From Brevundimonas nasdae (GTDB lineage Bacteria; Pseudomonadota; Alphaproteobacteria; Caulobacterales; Caulobacteraceae), in assembly GCF_016654005.1 (NCBI RefSeq), contig NZ_JAEPWN010000001.1:372001-436000 (forward strand): a DNA stretch of 64,000 bases, given 5' to 3'. The notes beneath the pieces are model-generated. The model did no database searches, had not been told where the DNA came from, and saw only the letters and a program-made list of their open reading frames with translations. Both the position numbers and the translations under genes were made by a program. Positions 8,102-17,379 of this stretch are shown piece after piece. Numbering within the stretch: position 1 is the stretch's first letter; each line of letters opens with the position of its first letter.

Positions 8102-9265
8102 ATGACGATTGCAAAGCCTGATGTGCGGCCGGCGCGGCCCTGGTTCTCGTCCGGGCCGACGGCGAAACGACCCGGCTACAGCCTGGGAGCCTTGCCGCAG
8201 GAGTTGCTGGGACGCGGCATCCGCGCGCCCGAGGTGGTGGAGCGTTTCGCCCACGGCCTGCGCCGCACGCGCGAGGTGCTGCAGGTCCCGGACAGCCATG
8301 TGCTGCTCTATACGCCGGGGTCCGACACGGGTGCGGTCGAGGCGGCGCTGTGGGGAATGCTGGGCCAGCGGCCCGTGCAGGTGGTCGCCTTCGAGAATTT
8401 CGGCCTGACCTGGCTGGCGGACGTGAAAGACCATCTGGGGCTGGAGCCGGAGGCGCTGACGGCGCCGTGGGGCGATCTACCGGACCTGTCGAATGTGGAC
8501 TGGTCAAAGGATGTGGTCTTTCCGTGGAACGGCACGACCTCGGGCGTGCGCGTGCCGAACGCGGACTGGATCGCCGACGACCGCGGGGGGCTGGCGATCT
8601 GCGATGCGACCTCGGCGGCGTTCGCGATGCCTCTGCCCTATGACAAGCTGGATGTGGTGACCTTCAGCTTCCAGAAGGCGCTGGGCGGCGAGGCGGGCAT
8701 CGGGGTGATGGTGCTGTCGCCGCGCGCGGTCGAGCGGCTGGACACATACCGACCTGACCGGCCCATTCCCAAGGTCCTGCGGATCACGGACGGCAAGGGG
8801 TTTGATCGCGCCCTGGCCGACGGGGTGGCGATGAACACCTTCTCGATCCTGACCATCGAGGACTGGATCGACGCCCTGGACTGGGCGGAAAGCGTCGGCG
8901 GTCTGGAGGAGCTGATCCGCCGCACGGACGCCAATTATGCAGCCCTGAACGAATGGGTGGCGCGCACGCCGTGGGTCGACTTCCTGCCCGAGCGACCGGA
9001 GGTGCGGTCGACCACTTCGGTTTGCCTGAAGTTCATAGATGCGCGGATTGCGGCGCTGGACGACAAGGCCAAAAAGGCCTTCGTCACGCGGTTCAAGGCC
9101 CTGCTGGAAGGCGAGGGGGCGGTGTTCGACATGGAGCCGCACCGGAATGCGCCCCCGGGCCTGCGTCTATGGTGCGGCTGCACCGTCGAGACGGCGGATG
9201 TCGTGGCGGCGACGCCGTGGCTGGAATGGGCGTTCGAGACGGCGGCCAGCGAACTGGCCGCATAA
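8102..9265 (+). CDS. serC: Phosphoserine aminotransferase
   Basis: A 387-residue PLP enzyme of the alphaproteobacterial SerC subtype. It converts 3-phosphohydroxypyruvate and glutamate to phosphoserine, the second step of serine synthesis, and also acts in pyridoxal phosphate synthesis. Signatures are RPWFSSGPTAKRPGYS at the start, WNGTTSGVR and the Schiff-base lysine (Lys192) in SFQKALGGEAGIG. The start is ATG at 8102 with GGGAGA just upstream. The serine dehydrogenase gene serA, often next to serC, is not here; purA follows 78 bp downstream. Confidence 0.95.
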   Translation: MTIAKPDVRPARPWFSSGPTAKRPGYSLGALPQELLGRGIRAPEVVERFAHGLRRTREVLQVPDSHVLLYTPGSDTGAVEAALWGMLGQRPVQVVAFENFGLTWLADVKDHLGLEPEALTAPWGDLPDLSNVDWSKDVVFPWNGTTSGVRVPNADWIADDRGGLAICDATSAAFAMPLPYDKLDVVTFSFQKALGGEAGIGVMVLSPRAVERLDTYRPDRPIPKVLRITDGKGFDRALADGVAMNTFSILTIEDWIDALDWAESVGGLEELIRRTDANYAALNEWVARTPWVDFLPERPEVRSTTSVCLKFIDARIAALDDKAKKAFVTRFKALLEGEGAVFDMEPHRNAPPGLRLWCGCTVETADVVAATPWLEWAFETAASELAA

Positions 9266-9343
9266 TTCCGCACGGATGGGGCGACTTCTGATGATTCAGG
9301 AGTTATAGGCTCCCACCGCATTCTGAATTGCGGAGAAACGATC

Positions 9344-10639
<1,296 letters not shown>

Positions 10640-10673
10640 GGGCCGCGAAAACCTCGGAGTGATTCAACGGCTC

Positions 10674-10691
10674 TTAACCGGCAGAGGTTAA
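10674..10691. promoter_or_regulatory. TTAACC-N6-GGTTAA palindrome
   Basis: A perfect 6-bp inverted repeat, TTAACC at 10674-10679 and GGTTAA at 10686-10691, lies 26 bp before the GTG start of the receiver-like gene and just after purA. TTAACC resembles a CtrA half-site of Caulobacterales, but the standard CtrA box is two direct TTAA elements spaced by seven bases, which this is not. It could be another operator or a short RNA hairpin. Confidence 0.35.
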
Positions 10692-10716
10692 GGTTACGGC
10701 GCAAAGGAGCCGAGCC

Positions 10717-11514
10717 GTGTTCACTGCTGACGTCAAGACGCTGAATCGTATCGCGCCGGCTGTGCGTCGGGTGGTTCTTGTCGAGCCTAATCCTTCGGCG
10801 GCCCGTCTGATGACGGACATCATGAAGGGGCTGGGCGCGCGCGAGGTCTATGTGGACGGCGACGAGGATCGGGCGCTGGAACTGGTGCGCGACGCCGAGC
10901 CGGGCATCATCTTCATGGAGCGGGCGGGCCCCAGCCTGAATGGCGAGAGCCTGGCGCGGCGCATTCGTCGGTCGCATATGGTCAGCCGCATGGCGCCGAT
11001 CATCATGGTGACGGCCGAAGCCACCGCCGGCGCCATCAAGGGCGCGCGCGATGCGGGCGTTCACGAGTTTTTGCGCAAGCCCTTCACGACGGGCGACCTG
11101 TTCAAGCGGGTCGAGAATGTCGCCTTGAAGCCCCGTCCGTGGGTGGAGGCCGTGGGCTATGTCGGGCCGGATCGTCGGCGGTTCAACTCGGGCGAATACG
11201 CCGGGGCGAAGAAGCGCAAGGGCGACGCCTCGTCCGGGTCTGCGGTCGATATCCGGGATCAGGCCACGCGGATTCTGGTTGCGGCCATGAGCCAGTTTGA
11301 CCAGGATCCGATGCAGGCGACGCGCGCCATCCGCCAGCAGGCCGAGACGCTGAAGGCGGTCGGCGCCAAGATCGGCGACGCCAAGCTGGCGATCGCTGCG
11401 GCCGGACTAGAGGGTTATCTGGCGTCGGGGCCGTCGACCAAGGCGGGTCTGGCCCAACCGGTCGGCGCCATTCTGGCGCTGGGGCAGCCCGCGCCTGTCG
11501 CGCGGGCGTCCTAG
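10717..11514 (+). CDS. Receiver-like protein lacking the phosphorylation Asp
   Basis: A 265-residue protein. Residues 18-130 follow a CheY-type receiver fold. Against CheY, the Asp12-Asp13 pair is replaced by Pro24-Asn25, and the phospho-acceptor Asp57 by Glu68 (IIFMERAGPSLNG). The conserved Thr (Thr99, MVTAE) and Lys (Lys121, LRKPF) remain. It is therefore a pseudo-receiver that cannot be phosphorylated in the usual way; Glu can mimic the active state. The C-terminal half (about 160-265) is helical with no known output domain, so it probably acts by protein binding. The start is GTG with AAAGGAG upstream. Function unknown. Confidence 0.8.
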   Translation: MFTADVKTLNRIAPAVRRVVLVEPNPSAARLMTDIMKGLGAREVYVDGDEDRALELVRDAEPGIIFMERAGPSLNGESLARRIRRSHMVSRMAPIIMVTAEATAGAIKGARDAGVHEFLRKPFTTGDLFKRVENVALKPRPWVEAVGYVGPDRRRFNSGEYAGAKKRKGDASSGSAVDIRDQATRILVAAMSQFDQDPMQATRAIRQQAETLKAVGAKIGDAKLAIAAAGLEGYLASGPSTKAGLAQPVGAILALGQPAPVARAS

Positions 11515-11560
11515 AGAGGATCAGCGCGCTTCACGCCGACGGGCATGAAGCGCGACAGGG

Positions 11561-12448
11561 TCAGGCGTCGACCAAATTGCGCTCTTCAGCGGCCGAGCGC
11601 ATCGCCTTTTGCAGTTTCTCGAAGGCGCGGACCTCGATCTGGCGCACGCGTTCGCGCGACACGCCGTACTGGCCGGCGAGTTCTTCCAGAGTGACCGGAT
11701 CGTCCTTGAGGCGGCGCTCCGTCAGGATGTGCTTCTCGCGTTCGGTCAGCTCCTCCATGGCCTCTTGAAGCAGGCTCATGCGGATGCCCTTTTCCTCGTC
11801 TTCGGCGAGTTGGGTTTCCTGAGAGACAGCCGTGTCGTCGGCCAGCCAGTCCTGCCATTCGCTTTCACCGTCGGCGCGCAGGGGCGCATTCAGCGAGGCG
11901 TCGCCGCCGAGGCGGCGGTTCATGTTGGTGACTTCCTCTTCCGACACGCCCAGCTTGGTGGCGATGGCGGCGAGATGTTCAGGGTGCAGGTCGCCTTCCT
12001 CGAAGGCCGAGATCTGGCTCTTGGCCTTGCGCAGGTTGAAGAACAGCTTCTTCTGCGCGGCGGTGGTGCCCATCTTCACGAGGGACCAGCTGCGCAGGAT
12101 GTATTCCTGGATCGACGCGCGAATCCACCACATGGCGTAGGTCGCCAGGCGGAAGCCCTTGTCAGGATCGAATTTCTTGACGGCCTGCATCAGGCCGACG
12201 TTGCCCTCGGAAATCACTTCGCCGATCGGCAGGCCATAGCCGCGATACCCCATGGCGATCTTGGCCACGAGACGAAGGTGAGAGGTCACGAGACGGTGGG
12301 CGGCTTCGGGGTCCTGGTGCTCTGACCAACGCTTGGCGAGCATGAACTCCTCGTCCTTGGTCAGCATCGGAAACTTGCGGATTTCCGTCAGATAACGCGA
12401 CAGTCCCTGTTCAGGCGACATCACCGCGAGCGTACTATTAGCAGCCAT
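11561..12448 (-). CDS. rpoH: RNA polymerase sigma-32 (heat shock) factor
   Basis: A 295-residue sigma-70 family protein. Region 2 has SEGNVGLMQAVKKFD and ATYAMWWIRASIQEYI; the RpoH box is QKKLFFNLRKAKSQI; the region 4 helix-turn-helix is VTLEELAGQYGVSRERVRQIE. It directs transcription of heat shock genes. The ATG at 12448 has GGAGG eight bases upstream. The gene is the last of a minus-strand run (rluD, GNAT, rpoH) but has its own promoter and a leader of about 170 nt with stem-loops and a short ORF. Confidence 0.96.
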   Translation of the reverse strand: MAANSTLAVMSPEQGLSRYLTEIRKFPMLTKDEEFMLAKRWSEHQDPEAAHRLVTSHLRLVAKIAMGYRGYGLPIGEVISEGNVGLMQAVKKFDPDKGFRLATYAMWWIRASIQEYILRSWSLVKMGTTAAQKKLFFNLRKAKSQISAFEEGDLHPEHLAAIATKLGVSEEEVTNMNRRLGGDASLNAPLRADGESEWQDWLADDTAVSQETQLAEDEEKGIRMSLLQEAMEELTEREKHILTERRLKDDPVTLEELAGQYGVSRERVRQIEVRAFEKLQKAMRSAAEERNLVDA

Positions 12449-12467
12449 ATTTGGTCCCTCCGACCGT

Positions 12468-12509
12468 CTAAACGAGCGGGCTCTGCGTCCTCGACCACAG
12501 TGTGTGCAT
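12468..12509 (-). CDS. Possible 13-codon upstream ORF in the rpoH leader
   Basis: On the minus strand, ATG at 12509 opens a 13-residue frame (MHTLWSRTQSPLV) ending in TAG at 12468-12470, only 19 nt before the rpoH ATG. It is preceded by GGGGAGAGG at 12515-12523 with six-base spacing, a Shine-Dalgarno as strong as that of rpoH itself. It could couple rpoH translation to ribosome passage. The evidence is only the start signal and position; it could be chance. Confidence 0.35.
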   Translation of the reverse strand: MHTLWSRTQSPLV

Positions 12510-12625
12510 CGAAGCCTCTCCCCTCAACCACTCAGATGGTGATGAGTTGCCTCGATGTTTAGAGGCGAGCGGCCACACGAAAGCGTGACCGTTGCCTGCG
12601 CGCCACTCTGCGCCGAACAGACAGC

Positions 12626-12653
12626 AATATAGAAGTCGTCAGTTTCTATTCAA
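12626..12653 (-). promoter_or_regulatory. Sigma-70-like promoter for rpoH
   Basis: Read on the minus strand, TTGAAT (12653-12648), 16 bases, then TATATT (12631-12626) gives a good match to the -35/-10 consensus in an otherwise GC-rich gap. Transcription would begin near 12619 and make a leader of about 170 nt before the rpoH ATG. The leader contains a perfect GCCTC/GAGGC hairpin and a GGTCAC/GTGTGGCC-type hairpin that could affect translation. Confidence 0.6.
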
Positions 12654-12693
12654 GACCCACTAAGACGCCGCAAATGCGATTCCTGGACCCGGC

Positions 12694-12999
12694 TCAGAGA
12701 CCCAGAATGGTGCGATAGGTCGGGTGAACCGTGTCGGCAAGGTCGGGATGCTTCTGGAAATAGGCGGCGAAGAAGGGACAGACGGGCAGGATCAGCAGTT
12801 CGCGCTCTCTGGCGTCCTCGATAACGTGTTTGGCCAGCCGACTGGCGATGCCCCGCCCTTCAAGACGCTGAGGCACCAGGGTCTCGGTGATCATCAGATT
12901 GGGCGGCGACAGATTATAGGTGACGACGGCGATCTCGCCCTCGACCGGCAGTTCGTACTGGTGACGTTCGGCGTTGTCGCGGATTTCGGGATCAGCCAT
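12694..12999 (-). CDS. Small GNAT-type N-acetyltransferase (YjdJ-like)
   Basis: A 101-residue protein of the GNAT_acetyltr_2 family (PF14542): EGEIAVVTYNLSPPNLMITETLVP, the acetyl-CoA loop RLEGRGIASRL and the C-terminal LPVCPFFAAYFQKHP. These minimal acetyltransferases lack the first GNAT strand; the substrate is unknown. The gene starts 13 bp after the rluD stop, so it is probably co-transcribed with rluD. It is separated from rpoH by the rpoH promoter and leader. Confidence 0.85.
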   Translation of the reverse strand: MADPEIRDNAERHQYELPVEGEIAVVTYNLSPPNLMITETLVPQRLEGRGIASRLAKHVIEDARERELLILPVCPFFAAYFQKHPDLADTVHPTYRTILGL

Positions 13000-13012
13000 C
13001 GGTCGGCGCCTT

Positions 13013-14059
13013 TCAGAGCGTGGTCAGCAAAGTCTCAAGCGACTGCATATCAGCAGGGGGCGCGGTCTCGAAGCGGAGCGGTTCGTTAGTGACGGGGTGA
13101 ACGAAACCCAGGACGGCGGCGTGCAGGGCCTGACGGGCCAGTCCGGCCTCGGCGATGGCGGCGCGGACGGGGGCGGTGGGGCTGCCGGAGCCATAGACAG
13201 GGTCGCCGAGCAGGGGCGAGCCCTTGGACGCCAGATGAACGCGGATCTGGTGGGTGCGGCCCGTGTGCAGGGTGCAGGCCACGCGGGCGGCCATCGGCGC
13301 GCCGCCAGCCTTCGCCGGTTCGCCGAAAGTGGTCTGGACGACATAGTCGGTGATGGCTTCACGCCCGCCGGACTTCAGCACCGCCATCTTCTTGCGGTCG
13401 CCATTGGAGCGACCGATGCGGGTTTCGATCCGCCCTTTCGACGGCGAGGGGGCGCCGCGGCTCAGGGCGATGTAGGTGCGTTCGATGTCATGGGCGGCGA
13501 ACAGGGCGGACAGGCCCTGATGGGCGCGGTCGGTCTTGGCGGCGACCATGACGCCGGAGGTGTCCTTGTCCAGCCGGTGGACGATGCCGGGCCGGGCGAC
13601 GCCGCCGATGCCTGACAGACTGTCGCCGCAGTGGGCCAGAAGGGCGTTGACCAGGGTGCCTGTCTCGCAGCCCGGCGCGGGGTGGGCGGCCATGCCTGCG
13701 GGCTTGTCGATGACGATCAGGTCCGCGTCCTCATAGAGAACCGTCAGGGGGATGGGCTCGGGCTGGGGCGTGGCGGGCGCGACCGGGGGCAGGGCGACGG
13801 CGTAGAGGCCCGGCTGGGCCTTGGCTGAGCCGCTGGTCAGGGCGACGCCGTCGCGGCTGACGGCGCCTTCGGCCAGCAGCGCCTGGAGCCGAGCGCGTGA
13901 AAGGGTGGGGAAGACTTCGGCCAGCGCCTTGTCCAGACGCACGCCCGGCGTGTCGATGCGGGCCTGCAGCACTTCGGCGGCTGCGGCGTCTTCGTCGTCG
14001 GGCAGGTCGGGTTCGGGCAGGTGTTGGGGCAAGGCGGTCTCCAGCCGCCGATGTAGCAC
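13013..14059 (-). CDS. rluD: Ribosomal large subunit pseudouridine synthase RluD
   Basis: A 348-residue RluA-family enzyme that makes pseudouridines in helix 69 of 23S rRNA. It has an N-terminal S4 RNA-binding domain (about residues 35-95, VRLDKALAEVFPTLSRARLQALL) and a catalytic domain with the Asp in HRLDKDTSGVMV. The end has GRTHQIRVHLAS and GDPVYG. The annotated start is GTG at 14059; the first 35 residues are acidic and poorly conserved, so a later start is possible. Two small downstream genes follow on the same strand. Confidence 0.92.
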   Translation of the reverse strand: MLHRRLETALPQHLPEPDLPDDEDAAAAEVLQARIDTPGVRLDKALAEVFPTLSRARLQALLAEGAVSRDGVALTSGSAKAQPGLYAVALPPVAPATPQPEPIPLTVLYEDADLIVIDKPAGMAAHPAPGCETGTLVNALLAHCGDSLSGIGGVARPGIVHRLDKDTSGVMVAAKTDRAHQGLSALFAAHDIERTYIALSRGAPSPSKGRIETRIGRSNGDRKKMAVLKSGGREAITDYVVQTTFGEPAKAGGAPMAARVACTLHTGRTHQIRVHLASKGSPLLGDPVYGSGSPTAPVRAAIAEAGLARQALHAAVLGFVHPVTNEPLRFETAPPADMQSLETLLTTL

Positions 14060-14126
14060 GCCGGACCGCTTGCGCGAGGGGGCGGCGCTGTTGGATAGTC
14101 AAGCTGGGGGCGCAGGAGGGATTGCG

Positions 14127-14762
14127 ATGCGGCGGCTGTTGATCATCGGCGGCGTGGCGGCGGCCGGGGTATTGCTGGCAAGCTGCGCTACCATGGGCAA
14201 GGACGAGTGCCTGGTCGGCGACTGGGGCCAAAAGGGCTATGATGACGGGGCGTCAGGCTATCCGATGACGCGGCTGGAAGAACACGCAAAGGCCTGCGCC
14301 AAATATCAGGTCATGCCCAATCCCAACGCCTATCAGTCCGCCCGCGAGGATGGGCTGCGCGGTTATTGCACCTTCCAGCGCGGCTGGACCGAGGGCAGGG
14401 CAGGCAACACCTATTACGGCGTCTGTCGTCCGCAGGAAGAGGCGGAGTTCCTGCCTGCTTATCGTGATGGGCGGCGGCTGTACGATGCCGTGGCCGCGGT
14501 TGAGTCTGCACAGAGCGCGCTGAACAGCGCCATCTCCCGGATCGAGAATCGTGAGGACAAGCTGGAGGCCAAACAGGCGGAGCTGCGCCAGAGCGGACGG
14601 TCCGACGAAGAGCGCCAGAAAATCCGTGATCGTATTCAGGAAGTGCGCGGTGAAATCCGCGATGCGCGTCGCAATGCGCAAGACGCCGGGGACGCTTTGG
14701 ACGTCGCGCGGCGGGAAGAAAACCGGGTGCGGTACGAACTGTCGCGCCGCTACCCGGTCTGA
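14127..14762 (+). CDS. DUF2799-like lipoprotein with C-terminal coiled coil
   Basis: A 211-residue protein with a lipoprotein signal (hydrophobic residues 5-19, lipobox LLASC, Cys20). The N-terminal part has the DUF2799 pattern: DWGQKGYDDGASGYP, then a HAKAC motif, GLRGYC and FQRGWTEG, as in E. coli-type outer-membrane-associated lipoproteins of unknown function. Residues about 130-205 are a charged heptad-like coiled coil (ESAQSALNSAISRIENRED and following). The ATG at 14127 has AGGAGGG upstream. It stands alone, divergent from rluD and convergent with fba. Confidence 0.8.
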   Translation: MRRLLIIGGVAAAGVLLASCATMGKDECLVGDWGQKGYDDGASGYPMTRLEEHAKACAKYQVMPNPNAYQSAREDGLRGYCTFQRGWTEGRAGNTYYGVCRPQEEAEFLPAYRDGRRLYDAVAAVESAQSALNSAISRIENREDKLEAKQAELRQSGRSDEERQKIRDRIQEVRGEIRDARRNAQDAGDALDVARREENRVRYELSRRYPV

Positions 14763-14768
14763 GCCTGA

Positions 14769-15854
14769 TCAGGCGGCCTTGACGGTTGCGCCGCGGAACG
14801 ACGGATCAAGGTCGCCCGAGGTGTAGCGTTTGGCCATCTGGGCGGTGGAGAGCGGGCGGATCTTGGACGCCTGACCCTCGCAGCCGAACTGGAGGTAACG
14901 CTCCATGCACAGCTTCTTCATCGCCTCCTTGGCAGGCTTCAGATAGTAGCGGGGATCGAACTCGCCCGGCTTCTCGATCAGGGCCTTACGGATGGCGCCG
15001 GTGATGGCCATGCGGTTGTCGGTGTCGATGTTGACCTTGCGGACGCCGTGCTTGATGCCGCGCTGGATCTCTTCGACCGGCACGCCCCAGGTCTGGGGCA
15101 TTTCACCGCCATAGGCGTTGATGATGTCCTGCAGGTCCTGCGGCACCGACGATGAACCGTGCATCACCAGGTGGGTGTTGGGCAGGCGGCGGTGGATCTC
15201 TTCGATCACATTCATGGCCAGGACGTCGCCGTCCGGCTTGCGCGTGAACTTGTAGGCGCCGTGGCTGGTGCCCATGGCGATGGCCAGGGCGTCGACCTTG
15301 GTGGCCGCGACGAAATCGACGGCCTGATCAGGGTCGGTCAGCAGTTGGGAGTGATCCAGCACGCCCTCGAAGCCGTGGCCGTCTTCAGCCTCGCCCATGC
15401 CGGTCTCCAGCGAGCCCAGAACACCCAGCTCGCCCTCGACCGAGACGCCGCAGGCGTGGGCCATTTCGGTGACGCGGCGGGTGACGTCGACATTGTATTC
15501 GTAGCTGGCAGGGGTCTTGGCGTCCTCTTCCAGCGAGCCGTCCATCATGACGCTGGTGAAGCCGTACTGGATGGCGGTGGCGCAGGTCGCCGGGCCATTG
15601 CCGTGGTCCTGGTGCATGCAGACCGGGATGTGCGGATACAGTTCCGCCAGGGCGTCGATCAGCTTGGCCAGCACGATGTCGTTGGCGTAGTTGCGGGCGC
15701 CGCGCGAGGCCTGGATGATGACAGGGGCGTTGACCTCGTGGGCCGCCTCCATGATCGCCAGACCCTGTTCCATGTTGTTGATATTATAGGCCGGCAGGCC
15801 GTAGTCGTTCTCTGCTGCATGATCGAGCAGCTGCCGCAGCGTGATGCGCGCCAT
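14769..15854 (-). CDS. fba: Class II fructose-1,6-bisphosphate aldolase
   Basis: A 361-residue zinc-dependent aldolase of the IIB (Calvin-type) group, cleaving fructose-1,6-bisphosphate to the two triose phosphates. Motifs are [10 protein letters not shown] (catalytic Asp and zinc His), [31 protein letters not shown] and [11 protein letters not shown]. It follows pgk (152 bp gap) and gap on the minus strand, so the three lower-glycolysis/gluconeogenesis genes form one block. It ends 6 bp from the stop of the convergent lipoprotein gene. Confidence 0.96.
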   Translation of the reverse strand: MARITLRQLLDHAAENDYGLPAYNINNMEQGLAIMEAAHEVNAPVIIQASRGARNYANDIVLAKLIDALAELYPHIPVCMHQDHGNGPATCATAIQYGFTSVMMDGSLEEDAKTPASYEYNVDVTRRVTEMAHACGVSVEGELGVLGSLETGMGEAEDGHGFEGVLDHSQLLTDPDQAVDFVAATKVDALAIAMGTSHGAYKFTRKPDGDVLAMNVIEEIHRRLPNTHLVMHGSSSVPQDLQDIINAYGGEMPQTWGVPVEEIQRGIKHGVRKVNIDTDNRMAITGAIRKALIEKPGEFDPRYYLKPAKEAMKKLCMERYLQFGCEGQASKIRPLSTAQMAKRYTSGDLDPSFRGATVKAA

Positions 15855-15965
15855 TCTTGTAGTCTCCTGAGCCGATTAGTTTTTTTAATTGGGCAAGAGA
15901 TTAGCTGTGGTGCGCTGCGAAGTCACGCCATGTAACGCCGCAATGGCGCGGTTGAGAGCGAAGAC

Positions 15966-15999
15966 GCGGGCGCGTGACGGGAATGCATCGCGCGCCCGC
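15966..15999 (-). terminator. GC-rich hairpin after pgk
   Basis: GCGGGCGCG at 15966-15974 pairs with CGCGCCCGC at 15991-15999, just downstream of the pgk stop and upstream of fba. No T run follows on the minus strand, so it may be a transcript-stabilising or partial stop signal between pgk and fba. Confidence 0.35.
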
Positions 16000-16006
16000 T
16001 GTTCGA

Positions 16007-17203
16007 TCAGGCGCGCAGGGCCTCTACGCCCGGCAGAACCTTGCCCTCCATCCACTCCAGGAAGGCGCCGCCTGCGGTGGAGACGAAGGTCATGTCGTCG
16101 GACGTGCCGGCGTGGTTCAGGGCCGCAACCGTGTCGCCGCCGCCTGCGACAGCGATCAGGGCGCCCGACTTGGCGCGCGCGGCGGCGTGCTTGGCCGCAG
16201 CGACCGTGGCGGCGTCGAAGGGCGGAACCTCGAACACGCCCAGCGGGCCGTTCCAGATCAGGGTCTTTGACGCGTCGATGGCGGCGTTCAGGCGGGCGAC
16301 GGTCTCAGGACCGGCGTCCAGAATCTTGTCGTCGGCAGACAGGGCCTCGCCGGTCTTGACCGTACGGGCCTCGGCGCCCGGCTTGACCTCGACGGCGACC
16401 ACGACATCGACCGGCAGCAGCAGTTCGCAGCCCTTGGCCTCGGCCTCGGCCATGATCTCGCGCGCGGCAGCAGCCATGTCCCGCTCCGCAAGGGAACCGC
16501 CGATATCGACGCCTTGCGCGTAGAGGAAGGTGTTGGCCATGCCGCCGCCGATGGCCAGCTTGTCCAGCTTGCCGACCAGATTCTTCAGCAGGTCCAGCTT
16601 GGTCGAGACCTTGGAACCGCCGACGATGCCGATGACCGGCTTCTGCGGTTTGCCAAGCGCAGCGTCTAGCGCGTCCAGTTCGCGGCGCATGGATTCGCCG
16701 GCATAGGCGGGGATGTGGTGGGCGACGCCTTCGGTCGAGGCGTGGGCGCGGTGGGCGGCCGAGAAGGCGTCGTTGACATAGAGGTCGCCCAGGTCGGCCA
16801 GCTTCTGGGCGAAGACCGGATCATTGGCCTCTTCCGCCGCGTGGAAGCGCACGTTTTCCAACAGAACCACGCCGCCCGCATCCAGATCACGGATGGCCTC
16901 GACGGCGGGGCCGCCAATGCAGTCGTCGGCGAATCGGACCGGGGCGCCCAGCAGTTCCTCCAGCGGATGAACGACGGGCTTCAGGCTCATTGACGGGACG
17001 CGCTGGCCCTTGGGACGGTCGAAGTGGGCCAGCAGCGCCACCTTGGCGCCCGCGTCGCGCAGGCGCTGGATCGTCGGCAGGGCGACCCGCAGACGGGTGT
17101 CGTCGGTGACCTTGCCGCCCTCCATCGGGACATTGAAGTCCACGCGGACCAGAGCCGTCTTGCCGGCGAGATCCTTGGCGTCGTCGAGGGTGCGGAAGGT
17201 CAT
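16007..17203 (-). CDS. pgk: Phosphoglycerate kinase
   Basis: A 398-residue kinase that transfers phosphate between 1,3-bisphosphoglycerate and ADP. The N-terminal substrate domain begins with [16 protein letters not shown]; the hinge and nucleotide part include [30 protein letters not shown] and [11 protein letters not shown]. Length is normal. It lies between gap (upstream, with a repeat element in the gap) and fba. Confidence 0.97.
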   Translation of the reverse strand: MTFRTLDDAKDLAGKTALVRVDFNVPMEGGKVTDDTRLRVALPTIQRLRDAGAKVALLAHFDRPKGQRVPSMSLKPVVHPLEELLGAPVRFADDCIGGPAVEAIRDLDAGGVVLLENVRFHAAEEANDPVFAQKLADLGDLYVNDAFSAAHRAHASTEGVAHHIPAYAGESMRRELDALDAALGKPQKPVIGIVGGSKVSTKLDLLKNLVGKLDKLAIGGGMANTFLYAQGVDIGGSLAERDMAAAAREIMAEAEAKGCELLLPVDVVVAVEVKPGAEARTVKTGEALSADDKILDAGPETVARLNAAIDASKTLIWNGPLGVFEVPPFDAATVAAAKHAAARAKSGALIAVAGGGDTVAALNHAGTSDDMTFVSTAGGAFLEWMEGKVLPGVEALRA

Positions 17204-17222
17204 CGATTCAATCTCTCATGAT

Positions 17223-17371
17223 CCTTCTCCCGTGGGGAGAAGGTGGCTCGCGGAGCGAGACGGATGAGGGACTTCCGATGGCCCAGTTCGCACATCGTGT
17301 CCCTCACCCTTTCGCGCCAGAACGGCGGCTTACGCCGCCGTGCGCTCAAGCCCTCTCCCGCTGGGAGAGGG
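17223..17371. repeat. 149-bp imperfect palindromic intergenic repeat, copy A
   Basis: This element fills the gap between gap and pgk. It has inverted ends (CCTTCTCCCGTGGGGAGAAGG and CCCTCTCCCGCTGGGAGAGGG) and inner blocks GGATGAGGG (17262-17270), TCCCTCACCCTT (17300-17311) and GGCGGCTTACGCCGCC. The same blocks recur in the same order, on the other strand, at 55061-55205. It would fold strongly in the gap-pgk mRNA and could set relative expression. Confidence 0.75.
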
Positions 17372-17379
17372 AGGCAGTC

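Noticed and set aside
10674..10691. Canonical CtrA box
   Set aside because: The TTAA elements are inverted and spaced by ten bases, not direct with seven; kept only as a palindrome.
12694..12999. 121-codon plus-strand frame as the gene here
   Set aside because: The minus-strand 101-residue protein matches a known acetyltransferase family with the acetyl-CoA loop; the plus frame does not.
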